From Actinomycetota bacterium (lineage in GTDB: Bacteria; Actinomycetota; Actinomycetes; Actinomycetales; Microbacteriaceae), in assembly GCA_009704605.1 (NCBI GenBank), contig WLDW01000008.1:1-15025 (forward strand): DNA of 15,025 nucleotides, given 5' to 3'. The notes below the pieces were generated by a model. It was not told where the DNA came from. It was given only the letters and a program-made list of their open reading frames with translations, and ran no database searches. Below are positions 8,066-14,781 of this stretch, one piece after another. Positions within the stretch are counted from its first letter, which is position 1, and each line of letters opens with the position of its first letter. A program made the position numbers and the translations under genes.

Positions 8066-8212
8066 GCAGGTTCTCCTTGCGGGTTCAATTAGTGGAGCCA
8101 GCTAGGAAGCTGTCCAACAGGGATTTTGGAGCTGCAAACGCCTTTGTGAGCTTGATTTCGAGTATAACCAAACCAGACAAAGAGGCTCTTAAGTCACAGA
8201 TTGGCTAGGAAA
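8066..8212 (-). promoter_or_regulatory. Promoter and leader of the kinase-aldolase-MORN unit
   Basis: This 147-base gap between rmuC and the kinase gene is the largest in the window. On the minus strand TATACT (8166-8161) is a good -10 candidate; no clear -35 is seen 16-18 bases upstream. A transcript starting near 8154 would have a leader of about 90 bases before the SD at about 8073-8080. I see no riboswitch-like fold in it, but I did not model RNA structure. Confidence 0.45.
8130..8152. promoter_or_regulatory. Imperfect inverted repeat, candidate operator for the kinase-aldolase unit
   Basis: The plus strand reads AGCT, one base, CAAA, four bases, TTTG, two bases, AGCT. The core TGCAAACG (8133-8140) resembles a half site of LacI/GalR-family operators with a central CG. 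The repeat sits just downstream of the candidate -10 (8161-8166), over the likely transcription start, where a repressor would block. No regulator gene is adjacent and the second half is a poor match, so this is a weak call. Confidence 0.3.
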
Positions 8213-9391
8213 TCAGTCTTTCTGGAGCTCGTTAGCGGTAATTGAAGTGGGACCAGCCTCGATGGGGGTGGGGGTGGGAATCTCCTCAGTTCCGAGCTGA
8301 TTCTCGTCCAGATCGTTGAGTTTTCTGGCGGTCACCAGAACCCTGGTCTCTAGCGAGGATACGAATACGTTGTAGTCCTTTACGGTGTTGGTAATTGAGC
8401 GACCCAATTTGTCTGCGTGCTCGGCAATTTTGCCGACTCGCTCATAGAGCTCTTTTCCAAGTCGAATCATGTTTCGAACCGAACTCTCATCGGCATTTTG
8501 CCGCCAGATGTAGTTGATGGTTTTTAGAACCGAAAACAAGCTAACCGGTGAAGCTAGCGCAACATTTTTCTTGAAGGCATATTCCAATAGCGCAGGATCT
8601 GCATCTAGGGCAGCAGATAACAAAGACTCGGAGGGCACAAAAGCAATGACAAAATCTGGACTGGCGTTTAGTCCGGTCCAATACTCTTTACTTGATAGCG
8701 CATCAATGTGAATCTTCATTGCTTTCACGTGAGCAGTGATTAGATCCTGTCGCTTCTTCGCGTCTTCACCTTCAGCGTGCTCTGAAATAGCAGAAGCTTC
8801 CTGATAAGAATTAAAGGGCACCTTGGAATCAATCGCCAAAGACTTGCCACCAGGAAGATTGATAATCAAATCAGCTCTTCCAGATCCACTATCGGTAGAA
8901 AAAGTTGCCTGCTCGCTAAAGTCAGCGTGCTTGATAAGTCCTGCAAGCTCAACAAGTTTTCGAAGCTGCGTCTCGCCCCAAACTCCGCGAATGGAATTGG
9001 AAGAAAGCGCTTGCGATAAAGCCATTGTGGTCTTGCGAAGTTGCTCGTCGGAGTTAACTGCGTTTTTAAGCTGCTCTTGAATAGTTCCAAACTGCTCGGT
9101 GCGCTCTTTCTCGAGGGAGGCTACCGATAGCTGCATTTGTTCCAAGCGATCTTTAACCGGAGCTAGTTCTTTGATGAGACGGTTTTCTTCGCGATCTCTC
9201 TCATCCCTGGCTACTCTTTCGCGATTGGCGGTTTCCAACTGGGCAGTCAGGCCTGAAACCGTGGCCTCAGCCGAGGCGAGCTTGATAGCTAGCGATGAAT
9301 CGCCAGTTGGACCTTTTGATCGAAGCATGGCAATAAGCACACCAATAACTAGACCTACGGCCAAACCGATACCCAAGTAAATAAGTTCCAT
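8213..9391 (-). CDS. rmuC: DNA recombination protein RmuC
   Basis: RmuC-family proteins are thought to limit recombination at inverted repeats and carry a nuclease-like fold. The 392 residues begin with one membrane segment (MELIYLGIGLAVGLVIGVLI), followed by a charged coiled coil over about residues 35-115 (RERVARDERDREENRLIKEL). The RmuC domain follows: GVWGETQLRKLVELAGL, then LAIDSKVPFNSYQEA, then DFVIAFVPSESLLSAALDAD, and SVLKTINYIWRQ. The start is the ATG at 9391, which places the hydrophobic segment at the very N-terminus. An in-frame TTG at 9421 would only add ten residues. No SD is visible; CATAGT lies seven bases before the ATG and may be a leaderless-type -10. The C-terminus is a low-complexity tail containing PTPTP. 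The upstream neighbour is the exonuclease, 39 bp away. Confidence 0.93.
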   Translation of the reverse strand: MELIYLGIGLAVGLVIGVLIAMLRSKGPTGDSSLAIKLASAEATVSGLTAQLETANRERVARDERDREENRLIKELAPVKDRLEQMQLSVASLEKERTEQFGTIQEQLKNAVNSDEQLRKTTMALSQALSSNSIRGVWGETQLRKLVELAGLIKHADFSEQATFSTDSGSGRADLIINLPGGKSLAIDSKVPFNSYQEASAISEHAEGEDAKKRQDLITAHVKAMKIHIDALSSKEYWTGLNASPDFVIAFVPSESLLSAALDADPALLEYAFKKNVALASPVSLFSVLKTINYIWRQNADESSVRNMIRLGKELYERVGKIAEHADKLGRSITNTVKDYNVFVSSLETRVLVTARKLNDLDENQLGTEEIPTPTPIEAGPTSITANELQKD

Positions 9392-9430
9392 GATTAGAAC
9401 TATGCCATTAGCTGGCGACAATCCAGGCCA

Positions 9431-9994
9431 CTAGAGCGCACCCAGGCGAACCTTCGTTGCCGAAAGGAGTTCCGGAAGATCCTGGACCCCGTGTCTTTGG
9501 GCAGCGTGTATGACAATCCGGGCACATGCGTCACTATCGGCTAGCGCGTTATGGTGCTCAAACTCCTCATGACCTATGGCATAGGCAACGGCGTTTAGTC
9601 GGTAGCTTTCGAGGTTGTAAGTCTTTCGGGCAATCTTCAGTGAGCAGCCATAGCGAAGCTTTGGAAGCTCGTGATTAATGGCTTTGGCACTAGCTGCCAA
9701 AACACCCATGTCAAATGAGGCGTTATGGGCAACAAGCAGATCTTCATCGATGAATTCCAGCATTTGGTTTATTACTTCTGAGTATGCGGGGGCGTCCTGA
9801 ACCATCGCGGGGGTAATGCCATGAACTCTGATGTTTCCCTCACTAAACCAGTCATGGGGGACCGGAGGTCGAAACAGTAGTTCTAGAGTTGCTACCGGTT
9901 TAGAGTCACGAACCCGAATAAGACCAACTGCGCATGGACTCGCGGGTGACCCATTGGCTGTTTCAAAGTCAATGGCTGTGAAATCAAGGGGCAT
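9431..9994 (-). CDS. DEDDh 3'-5' exonuclease (DnaQ/epsilon-like)
   Basis: A stand-alone exonuclease domain of 187 residues in the DnaQ-like DEDDh class. The four acidic residues and the His are all visible: D9 and E11 in AIDFETANG (ExoI), D95 in HNASFDMGVL (ExoII), and His148 with D153 in HHNALADSDA (ExoIII). VHGIT (57-61) is the usual turn before ExoII. There is no BRCT or polymerase domain, so the protein may proofread in trans or process repair intermediates. The start is the ATG at 9994, six residues before the first conserved strand. The reading frame stays open to 10051, but that extension would run into ychF and looks unlike the family. The gene diverges from ychF over 44 bp and precedes rmuC. 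Confidence 0.92.
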   Translation of the reverse strand: MPLDFTAIDFETANGSPASPCAVGLIRVRDSKPVATLELLFRPPVPHDWFSEGNIRVHGITPAMVQDAPAYSEVINQMLEFIDEDLLVAHNASFDMGVLAASAKAINHELPKLRYGCSLKIARKTYNLESYRLNAVAYAIGHEEFEHHNALADSDACARIVIHAAQRHGVQDLPELLSATKVRLGAL

Positions 9995-10038
9995 AGAAGT
10001 AGTCTGCCACTTGCGAACCACAGGTAGAGTGGTATCCC
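9995..10038 (+). promoter_or_regulatory. Candidate leaderless promoter of ychF
   Basis: Forty-four bases separate the divergent exonuclease and ychF starts. TAGAGT (10025-10030) matches the TANNNT -10 pattern and lies eight bases before the ychF GTG at 10039. No SD precedes that GTG; the sequence just before it is GGTATCCC. This suggests transcription starting at or next to the start codon, as proposed for ispH. The -35 region is not recognisable. Confidence 0.4.
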
Positions 10039-11112
10039 GTGGCTCTAACAATTGGAATCGTAGGACTACCCAATGTGGGCAAGTCGACTCTTTTCAACGC
10101 ACTCACCAAAAACAACGTGCTGGCAGCTAACTACCCATTTGCCACCATTGAGCCAAACGTTGGAGTGGTAAACCTTCCAGACGAAAGACTCACCAAGTTA
10201 GCGAAGATTTTTGGTAGCGAAAAGATTCTTTCTGCCCCAGTGTCTTTTGTTGATATTGCAGGAATCGTAAAGGGTGCCTCTGTGGGTGAAGGGCTTGGAA
10301 ACCAATTTCTTGCCAACATCCGAGAAGCAGATGCCATCGCCCAGGTTGTCAGGGGGTTCGCTGACTCAGACATTATCCATGTGGATGGCAAGGTTGAGCC
10401 TTCGAGTGATATCGAAACCATTAACACCGAATTGATGCTGGCGGACTTGCAGACTCTAGAAAAGGCAAGACCAAGAATTGAAAAGGAAATCAAAGGCAAA
10501 AAAGCTGAGCCGGAAGCCTTGGTAGCAATCGATCAGGCGCTCGCCGAACTAAATGCCGGTAACCCGCTTTCCAAGACCAAGGTAGACCTTTCGCCAATCA
10601 AGGAGCTGGGCTTGCTAACCTCCAAGCCAACCATTTATGTCTTCAATGTTGACGAGGCGGTTCTCACTGATGCCGCGAAGAAAAAAGCCATGGCAGATCT
10701 AGTCGCACCAGCAGAGGCTGTGTTTCTAGACGCCAAAGTCGAATCCGAGCTAATTGATTTGGAGAAATCAGAAGCCGCCGAGCTCCTTGCTTCCTTGGGC
10801 CAAGACGAGTCCGGACTTGATCAGCTAGCTCGCATTGGATTTAGAACCCTTGGCCTTCAGACCTACCTAACCGCAGGACCAAAAGAAGCCAGGGCCTGGA
10901 CTATCAAGCAGGGCTGGAGTGCACCTCAAGCTGCGGGAGTAATCCACACGGACTTTCAAAAAGGCTTTATCAAGGCAGAAATCGTTTCCTTCGATGACCT
11001 GGTCACTAATGGATCTATGGCCGAAGCCAAGGCCAAGGGTAAGGTCCGCATGGAGGGCAAGGAATACATCATGCAAGACGGTGATGTCGTGGAGTTTAGA
11101 TTTAACGTCTAA
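10039..11112 (+). CDS. ychF: Redox-regulated ATPase/GTPase YchF
   Basis: YchF (OLA1) is a conserved Obg-family P-loop NTPase that binds ribosomes and usually prefers ATP. It has 357 residues. G1 is GLPNVGKST (9-17), the switch I region is NYPFATIEPNVGVV (31-44), and G3 is DIAGIVKGASVGEGLGNQF (72-90). G4 is NVDE (203-206), with Glu replacing the GTP-specifying Asp as in other YchF proteins. A coiled-coil insertion spans about residues 125-175. The C-terminal TGS domain (about 275-355) contains QTYLTAGPKEARAW and the closing GDVVEFRFNV. The start is GTG at 10039, right before ALTIGIVGLPNVGKS. It leads a unit with the SRPBCC gene (one-base TAATG overlap) and the DUF1801 gene. Confidence 0.97.
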   Translation: MALTIGIVGLPNVGKSTLFNALTKNNVLAANYPFATIEPNVGVVNLPDERLTKLAKIFGSEKILSAPVSFVDIAGIVKGASVGEGLGNQFLANIREADAIAQVVRGFADSDIIHVDGKVEPSSDIETINTELMLADLQTLEKARPRIEKEIKGKKAEPEALVAIDQALAELNAGNPLSKTKVDLSPIKELGLLTSKPTIYVFNVDEAVLTDAAKKKAMADLVAPAEAVFLDAKVESELIDLEKSEAAELLASLGQDESGLDQLARIGFRTLGLQTYLTAGPKEARAWTIKQGWSAPQAAGVIHTDFQKGFIKAEIVSFDDLVTNGSMAEAKAKGKVRMEGKEYIMQDGDVVEFRFNV

Positions 11113-11582
11113 TGAAAACTCCGCTCTATTTCGTCGAACGGGAATACCCGGTAGAACTAGCTACCCTTTGGAATGCTTGGGTAGAAGCTGATCAACTGCA
11201 GCAGTGGTATAGCCCTGAAGTTCTCGATACCGTTCCCAACTCAGCAACAAGCGATGCAGTTATTGGTGGAGATTGGGCCATAGCGGTAGACGTTTCAGTA
11301 AATGGTTTCAACGCCTACTTCTGGGGCAGATACACAGAAGTGAAGTTTCAAGAAAAGCTTGTGCACACCATGTTTTACTCCCAAGACGAACTTGAGTTTA
11401 ACTTGCGCGGTGACGACCAGCCCTATCACGTAATTGAGATTGACTTTGCAACAAGGGGCAACAACTCCTGGGTTAGTTTCACCCAATTTGGGTCTATGGA
11501 TCCAGAACAAGCTGAGGCAACCAAGGATGGAATGGAAAGCTACTTCAATAGCCTGGAAAAGTATCTAAGCAGCAATGACTAG
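11112..11582 (+). CDS. SRPBCC/AHSA1-like domain protein
   Basis: A 156-residue single-domain protein of the START/Bet v1-like SRPBCC fold, in the group related to the Hsp90 co-chaperone Aha1 (AHSA1). The typical opening is present: a first strand (FVEREYPVELATLWNAWV), then EADQLQQWYSPE, then a GGDWAI turn, WGRYTEV, and IEIDFATRGNNSWVSFTQFG. The closing amphipathic helix (GMESYFNSLEKYL) would cap the hydrophobic pocket. No catalytic residues can be assigned and the ligand is unknown. Its ATG overlaps the ychF stop by one base (TAATG), so it is translated with ychF. The end overlaps the next gene by eight bases. Confidence 0.85.
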   Translation: MKTPLYFVEREYPVELATLWNAWVEADQLQQWYSPEVLDTVPNSATSDAVIGGDWAIAVDVSVNGFNAYFWGRYTEVKFQEKLVHTMFYSQDELEFNLRGDDQPYHVIEIDFATRGNNSWVSFTQFGSMDPEQAEATKDGMESYFNSLEKYLSSND

Positions 11583-11931
11583 CAAACAAGTACTGGCACA
11601 TTTATCAAAAGTTCCCCAACCACAAAAAGCAACGCTTTTAGAACTTCGAAAGACAATTCTGGAAATCATTCCCGAAGCCGAGGAAGTTATCTCTTACGGA
11701 TTTCCTGGTTACCGGATTAATGGAAAAATCATCTGCGGATTTGACGCATTCAAGAACCACTGCAGTTTCTTTCCGCACTCATCGCTTGTGATTCCGGAGC
11801 TTGAAAAAGAACTAGTGAATTACAAAACTTCGAAAGGTGCTTTGCAGTTTGCAATTGACAAACCGCTGCCAAAATCACTGGTGAGAAAACTAATCAGGAC
11901 TAGAATGCGGATTCTTGCTGAAACTAAATGA
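11575..11931 (+). CDS. DUF1801 (YdhG-like) protein
   Basis: A 118-residue protein of the DUF1801/YdhG family, a small fold said to resemble frataxin. The core pattern is visible: a first helix ([17 protein letters not shown]), then [30 protein letters not shown], and the final [25 protein letters not shown]. The biochemical role is not known. The ATG at 11575 lies within the last codons of the SRPBCC gene (8-base overlap), marking a tightly coupled pair; SRPBCC and DUF1801 genes often occur near each other in bacteria. The 3' end overlaps the convergent cysE by eight bases. Confidence 0.88.
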   Translation: MTSKQVLAHLSKVPQPQKATLLELRKTILEIIPEAEEVISYGFPGYRINGKIICGFDAFKNHCSFFPHSSLVIPELEKELVNYKTSKGALQFAIDKPLPKSLVRKLIRTRMRILAETK

Positions 11932-12475
11932 CGTACTCGTCAGACACCCAGTGTCCCGAGATAGCTTCTTTCTTACTTAGAACCCTCCCAGTTTCCCCAA
12001 CAACAGTCGATCCGGCCGGAACGTTTTTTGTCACAACCGTATTGGCTCCGACATAACAGTTGTCACCTATTGTGATGCGTCCAATAACCTTGGCTCCCGC
12101 ACCGATAACAACATGTGAGCCAATGATTGGGTGACGGTCAACCGCTGAATTCTCTTTACCGCCTAGGGTGACTCCGTGATAAATCAGAACATCGTCACCG
12201 ATTATTGAAGTCTCCCCAATAACGATTCCCATTCCGTGATCAATCACGAATCTGCGGCCAATTGTTGCCCCCGGGTGGATCTCAATCCCGGTTAGAAACT
12301 TGGCCCAGTTGGAGAACATTCTTGCTGGTATTCGAAGCTTTAGCTTCCAGATCTTGTTGGCCACACGGTGCATCCAAATGGCATGCAAGCCAGGCGAGGT
12401 TAGAAATAGCTCTAGCCGGCTCGAGGTCGCGGGATCGCGATCGATGCCTGCTTGTAGGTCTTCTTTAATGGACAA
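11924..12475 (-). CDS. cysE: Serine O-acetyltransferase
   Basis: CysE transfers acetyl from acetyl-CoA to serine, giving O-acetylserine for CysK. At 183 residues it is the short form with a reduced N-terminal helical domain ([13 protein letters not shown], then [13 protein letters not shown]). A left-handed beta-helix of hexapeptide repeats follows from about residue 62 ([24 protein letters not shown]), with catalytic His80 and substrate His100 in [10 protein letters not shown]. The start is TTG at 12475, three bases after the cysK stop, with AAGGAAG about 11 bases upstream. No other start fits, as the next Met is residue 35 and lies inside the conserved domain. The protein ends in Ile (DEYVI). 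In known serine acetyltransferases a C-terminal Ile inserts into the CysK active site, so a CysE-CysK complex is likely. Confidence 0.95.
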   Translation of the reverse strand: MSIKEDLQAGIDRDPATSSRLELFLTSPGLHAIWMHRVANKIWKLKLRIPARMFSNWAKFLTGIEIHPGATIGRRFVIDHGMGIVIGETSIIGDDVLIYHGVTLGGKENSAVDRHPIIGSHVVIGAGAKVIGRITIGDNCYVGANTVVTKNVPAGSTVVGETGRVLSKKEAISGHWVSDEYVI

Positions 12476-12478
12476 CTT

Positions 12479-13414
12479 TTACTTTTCTTCCTTTAGATCT
12501 GCATACAAGACGGTAGAAAGGTAACGCTCACCGAAGGAAGGAATGATAACCACAACTTTCTTGCCCCTGAACTCTTCGCGCTTGGCAACCTGGGCAGCGG
12601 CCCAAAGGGCTGCTCCCGAAGAAATTCCAGCAAGAATTCCTTCTTCTGTTCCAGCGCGGCGGGCATACTTGATTGCTTCTTCGCTTGGCGCATCAAGCAC
12701 CTCGTCGTAAACGCTTCGATCAAGAATCGGTGGAATGAAGTTAGGGCCAATTCCTTGCAATGGATGAGATCCTGCAGCACCTCCGGTTAGAAGAGGTGAT
12801 GCGGCAGGCTCTACGGCAAAAATCTTTATGTTTGGATTTAGCTCTTTTAGTCTCTGACCGGTTCCAGTGATTGTTCCACCAGTTCCAACTCCAGCAACTA
12901 AAGCGGCAACTTCACCGTCGGTGTCGTTCCAGATTTCCATCGCGGTAGTCTTACGGTGAATTTCTGGGTTGGCTTCGTTTTCAAATTGGCGAACTAAAAC
13001 CGCTCCAGTTTCTTTACCGATCTCTTCTGATTTGCTAACCGCACCGGTCATACCTTCGGCAGCGGGGGTAAGCACCAGGGTTGCACCAAAAGCGCGTAGA
13101 AGCGTTCTGCGCTCGAGGCTTACGGATTCAGGCATGGTCAAAATAGCTTTGTAACCACGGGCAGCCGCAACCATCGCGATTGCGATTCCAGTGTTACCGC
13201 TGGTTGCCTCAACGATGGTGTCACCAGGCTTTAGCTGACCCGAGCGCTCTGCCGCGTCGATGATCGCGATACCTAGACGGTCTTTAACTGTGGAGGTTGG
13301 GTTATAAAACTCGAGCTTGGCGAGGACTTCGGCTCCTGCGCCATCCATGATTTTGTTGATTCGAACCAAGGGCGTATTTCCATACACCTGGGTTATGTCG
13401 TCATAGATCTTCAA
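12479..13414 (-). CDS. cysK: Cysteine synthase A (O-acetylserine sulfhydrylase)
   Basis: CysK is a PLP enzyme making cysteine from O-acetylserine and sulfide. Its 311 residues closely resemble mycobacterial CysK1 throughout. The PLP lysine is Lys44 in NPTSTVKDR, the substrate loop is TSGNTGI (71-77), the phosphate-binding loop is GVGTGGTITG, and the cofactor-ring Ser lies in PSFGERYLST near residue 290. The TTG at 13414 is the start, giving MKIYDDITQVYGNTPLVRI, which matches the family N-terminus; AAAGG lies about nine bases upstream. The order cysK then cysE, three bases apart, is one transcript. Upstream lie three evenly spaced pseudo-palindromes, described separately, which may set its sulfur response. 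Confidence 0.97.
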   Translation of the reverse strand: MKIYDDITQVYGNTPLVRINKIMDGAGAEVLAKLEFYNPTSTVKDRLGIAIIDAAERSGQLKPGDTIVEATSGNTGIAIAMVAAARGYKAILTMPESVSLERRTLLRAFGATLVLTPAAEGMTGAVSKSEEIGKETGAVLVRQFENEANPEIHRKTTAMEIWNDTDGEVAALVAGVGTGGTITGTGQRLKELNPNIKIFAVEPAASPLLTGGAAGSHPLQGIGPNFIPPILDRSVYDEVLDAPSEEAIKYARRAGTEEGILAGISSGAALWAAAQVAKREEFRGKKVVVIIPSFGERYLSTVLYADLKEEK

Positions 13415-13452
13415 GAGCCTTACCTTTCGTTTGTCTTATTGGCAACAGACAG

Positions 13453-13458
13453 GGTCAA
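13453..13458 (-). promoter_or_regulatory. Possible -35 box of cysK
   Basis: On the minus strand this reads TTGACC, the best -35-like hexamer between the MFS and cysK genes. The matching -10 is unclear: at 16-18 bases one finds only AGACAA, GACAAA or ACAAAC, while TAAGAC lies too close at 14 bases. An activator-dependent promoter with a weak -10 would look like this, but so would a chance match. Confidence 0.3.
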
Positions 13459-13514
13459 CCAGCAAAGCTGGCAACTTATGCCCAGTAATGGCAATAAATT
13501 TGCCAAAACTGGCA
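13459..13514. repeat. Three pseudo-palindromes at about 21-bp spacing upstream of cysK
   Basis: Site one is CCAGC AAA GCTGG (13459-13471, centre 13465). Site two is TGCC, seven bases, GGCA (13479-13493, centre 13486). Site three is TGCCA AAAC TGGCA (13501-13514, centre 13507.5). The centres are 21 and 21.5 bases apart, about two turns of the helix, so all would lie on one face of the DNA. All share a TGGCA half (GGCA begins at 13470, 13490 and 13511), and a further TTGGCAAC starts at 13439. The array sits upstream of the cysK start and of the possible -35 box. It looks like a cooperative regulator-binding array. Confidence 0.55.
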
Positions 13515-13522
13515 TTTTTGGC
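13502..13522 (-). terminator. Stem-loop just after the MFS gene, possible terminator
   Basis: GCCAAAA and TTTTGGC form a seven-base-pair stem with a seven-base loop, starting about ten bases after the MFS stop on the minus strand. The RNA would continue as AAAUUUAUU, which is AU-rich but not a clean U-tract. The stem overlaps the third pseudo-palindrome (13501-13514) and is mutually exclusive with it. It may be a weak terminator, a by-product of the operator-like repeat, or both. Confidence 0.35.
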
Positions 13523-13532
13523 CTTCCCAAGC

Positions 13533-14750
13533 CTAACTTCTAAGCTCTAGCTCCTGATCGATGGTGTTTTTCCTTGCTATGACCCGTCCGGCAAAAATAG
13601 CCGGAATAGCGGTCAGGAATAGAAACCACAGCGAGCTGGTCCAGTTGCCAGTTAGCTCGTGCAGCACACCGAGCATCAGGGGACCTAGGGCAGCGGCCAG
13701 ATAACCAAAGCCCTGGGCAAATCCGGAGATTCGAAGAAGTGTTTCTTGGGTTCGGGAGCGAATGTTAAACAAAGCCAAGTTCAATGGAAACAGAATCGGT
13801 CCAAGACCAATTAGCACAACCCATATCCAAGAGAGGTTTCCTGGCAAGAAAATAAGCCCCGCGTAACCGGTAAAGAACAAAACCCCACTTAGGTAAATTA
13901 GTGGTGCTTGGTTTGGGAATCTAACTGCAAGCCGCGGCATCAACAACGCAGCTGGCATTCCCATTCCGGCATATACCGACAAAAGGATTCCCGCTTCCAG
14001 CGGGGTGGAGCCAGACTCATCAATAAGAATCTGCGGTAGCCACGCAAAAGCTGCGTAGCCATTTAGCGAAGACACCGCAAAGATTACGACCATTGAAACA
14101 GCCGTTGGAGATTTCCAAATCTTTATGTGTCGAACGCTAACTGGAATAGAAAGTGTCTGAGTAACAACCGGTTCTTCAATTTTGTTAGAGCGCAAAGCGA
14201 AGATCCAAGGAATCATCGCAATTGCTCCAACTATGGCCCACTGACCTAGCGCTAATCTCCATCCAAATTCTTGTGCCACCGGAACAGCAATAAGAGGTGG
14301 TGTCAGTGCGCTAATGGAAACAATCGTTAGATAAAGCGCTGTCATAGAACCGATTCGATCGGGGAAGTACTTTCTCACCACAACCGGCAGCAAAACGTTT
14401 CCCATGCCCATTCCAACAATGGCAACAAATGTTCCAACGCTAAGAAGCGACCAGTCTCCAGAAAAGGCCCGGACCAGGTTTCCCAAAACAATTATCAGAA
14501 GCAGCACCAGCAAAGCAGCTTCCAAACCGATGCGTCGAGTGAGCATTGGTGCCAGAAGACCACTTAGGGCAAAGCCAAGGGGTGGGAGCATTCCCAAAAA
14601 GGAAACCGCCAAGGTCGAAAGCTCAAGGTCCTCGCGAATAAAGGGGATGATCGGCGAAAGCGAGGAAACTACGGTGCGAAGGTTTAGCGCCACCAATAAA
14701 AGGCCCACCAGGGCAAGGACTCTTCCGTGCAGGGGTTTGATCTTGGGCAA
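13533..14750 (-). CDS. MFS transporter, CynX/NimT-like
   Basis: A 405-residue major facilitator permease with about twelve hydrophobic segments. The opening ALNLRTVVSSLSPIIPFIREDLELS, then FLGMLPPLGFALSGLLAP and RRIGLE, is typical of the cyanate/nitroimidazole (CynX/NimT) subfamily. GMGMGNVLLPVVVRKYFPDRIG in the fourth to fifth segments fits the same group. A soluble loop near residues 190-215 splits the two six-helix halves. The substrate cannot be read from the sequence; members of this subfamily include cyanate, 2-nitroimidazole and other exporters or importers. The start is probably TTG at 14750, with GGAGA about 11 bases upstream; GTG codons further in would cut into the first membrane segment. 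It lies 31 bp after rsgA on the same strand. Confidence 0.88.
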   Translation of the reverse strand: MPKIKPLHGRVLALVGLLLVALNLRTVVSSLSPIIPFIREDLELSTLAVSFLGMLPPLGFALSGLLAPMLTRRIGLEAALLVLLLIIVLGNLVRAFSGDWSLLSVGTFVAIVGMGMGNVLLPVVVRKYFPDRIGSMTALYLTIVSISALTPPLIAVPVAQEFGWRLALGQWAIVGAIAMIPWIFALRSNKIEEPVVTQTLSIPVSVRHIKIWKSPTAVSMVVIFAVSSLNGYAAFAWLPQILIDESGSTPLEAGILLSVYAGMGMPAALLMPRLAVRFPNQAPLIYLSGVLFFTGYAGLIFLPGNLSWIWVVLIGLGPILFPLNLALFNIRSRTQETLLRISGFAQGFGYLAAALGPLMLGVLHELTGNWTSSLWFLFLTAIPAIFAGRVIARKNTIDQELELRS

Positions 14751-14781
14751 GAGGCTGTGTCTCCAGGTTCGGGGTGAACTT

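Noticed and set aside
8180-8191. AAGAGGCTCTT mini-palindrome downstream of rmuC as a terminator
   Set aside because: The arms are five bases with a one-base loop and there is no T-tract, so it cannot form a usable hairpin.
8264-8278. G-rich run (5, 5 and 3 guanines) as a G-quadruplex
   Set aside because: There are only three G-runs and no adjacent fourth one; it is explained by Pro/Thr codons in the low-complexity RmuC tail.
9392-9421. Longer RmuC from a TTG at 9421
   Set aside because: It adds ten residues before the membrane segment and has no better ribosome binding site; the ATG at 9391 fits the family.
9995-10051. Longer N-terminus for the DEDDh exonuclease, starting at 10051
   Set aside because: It would overlap the ychF start and add 19 residues before the conserved first strand; the ATG at 9994 gives the family-typical N-terminus.
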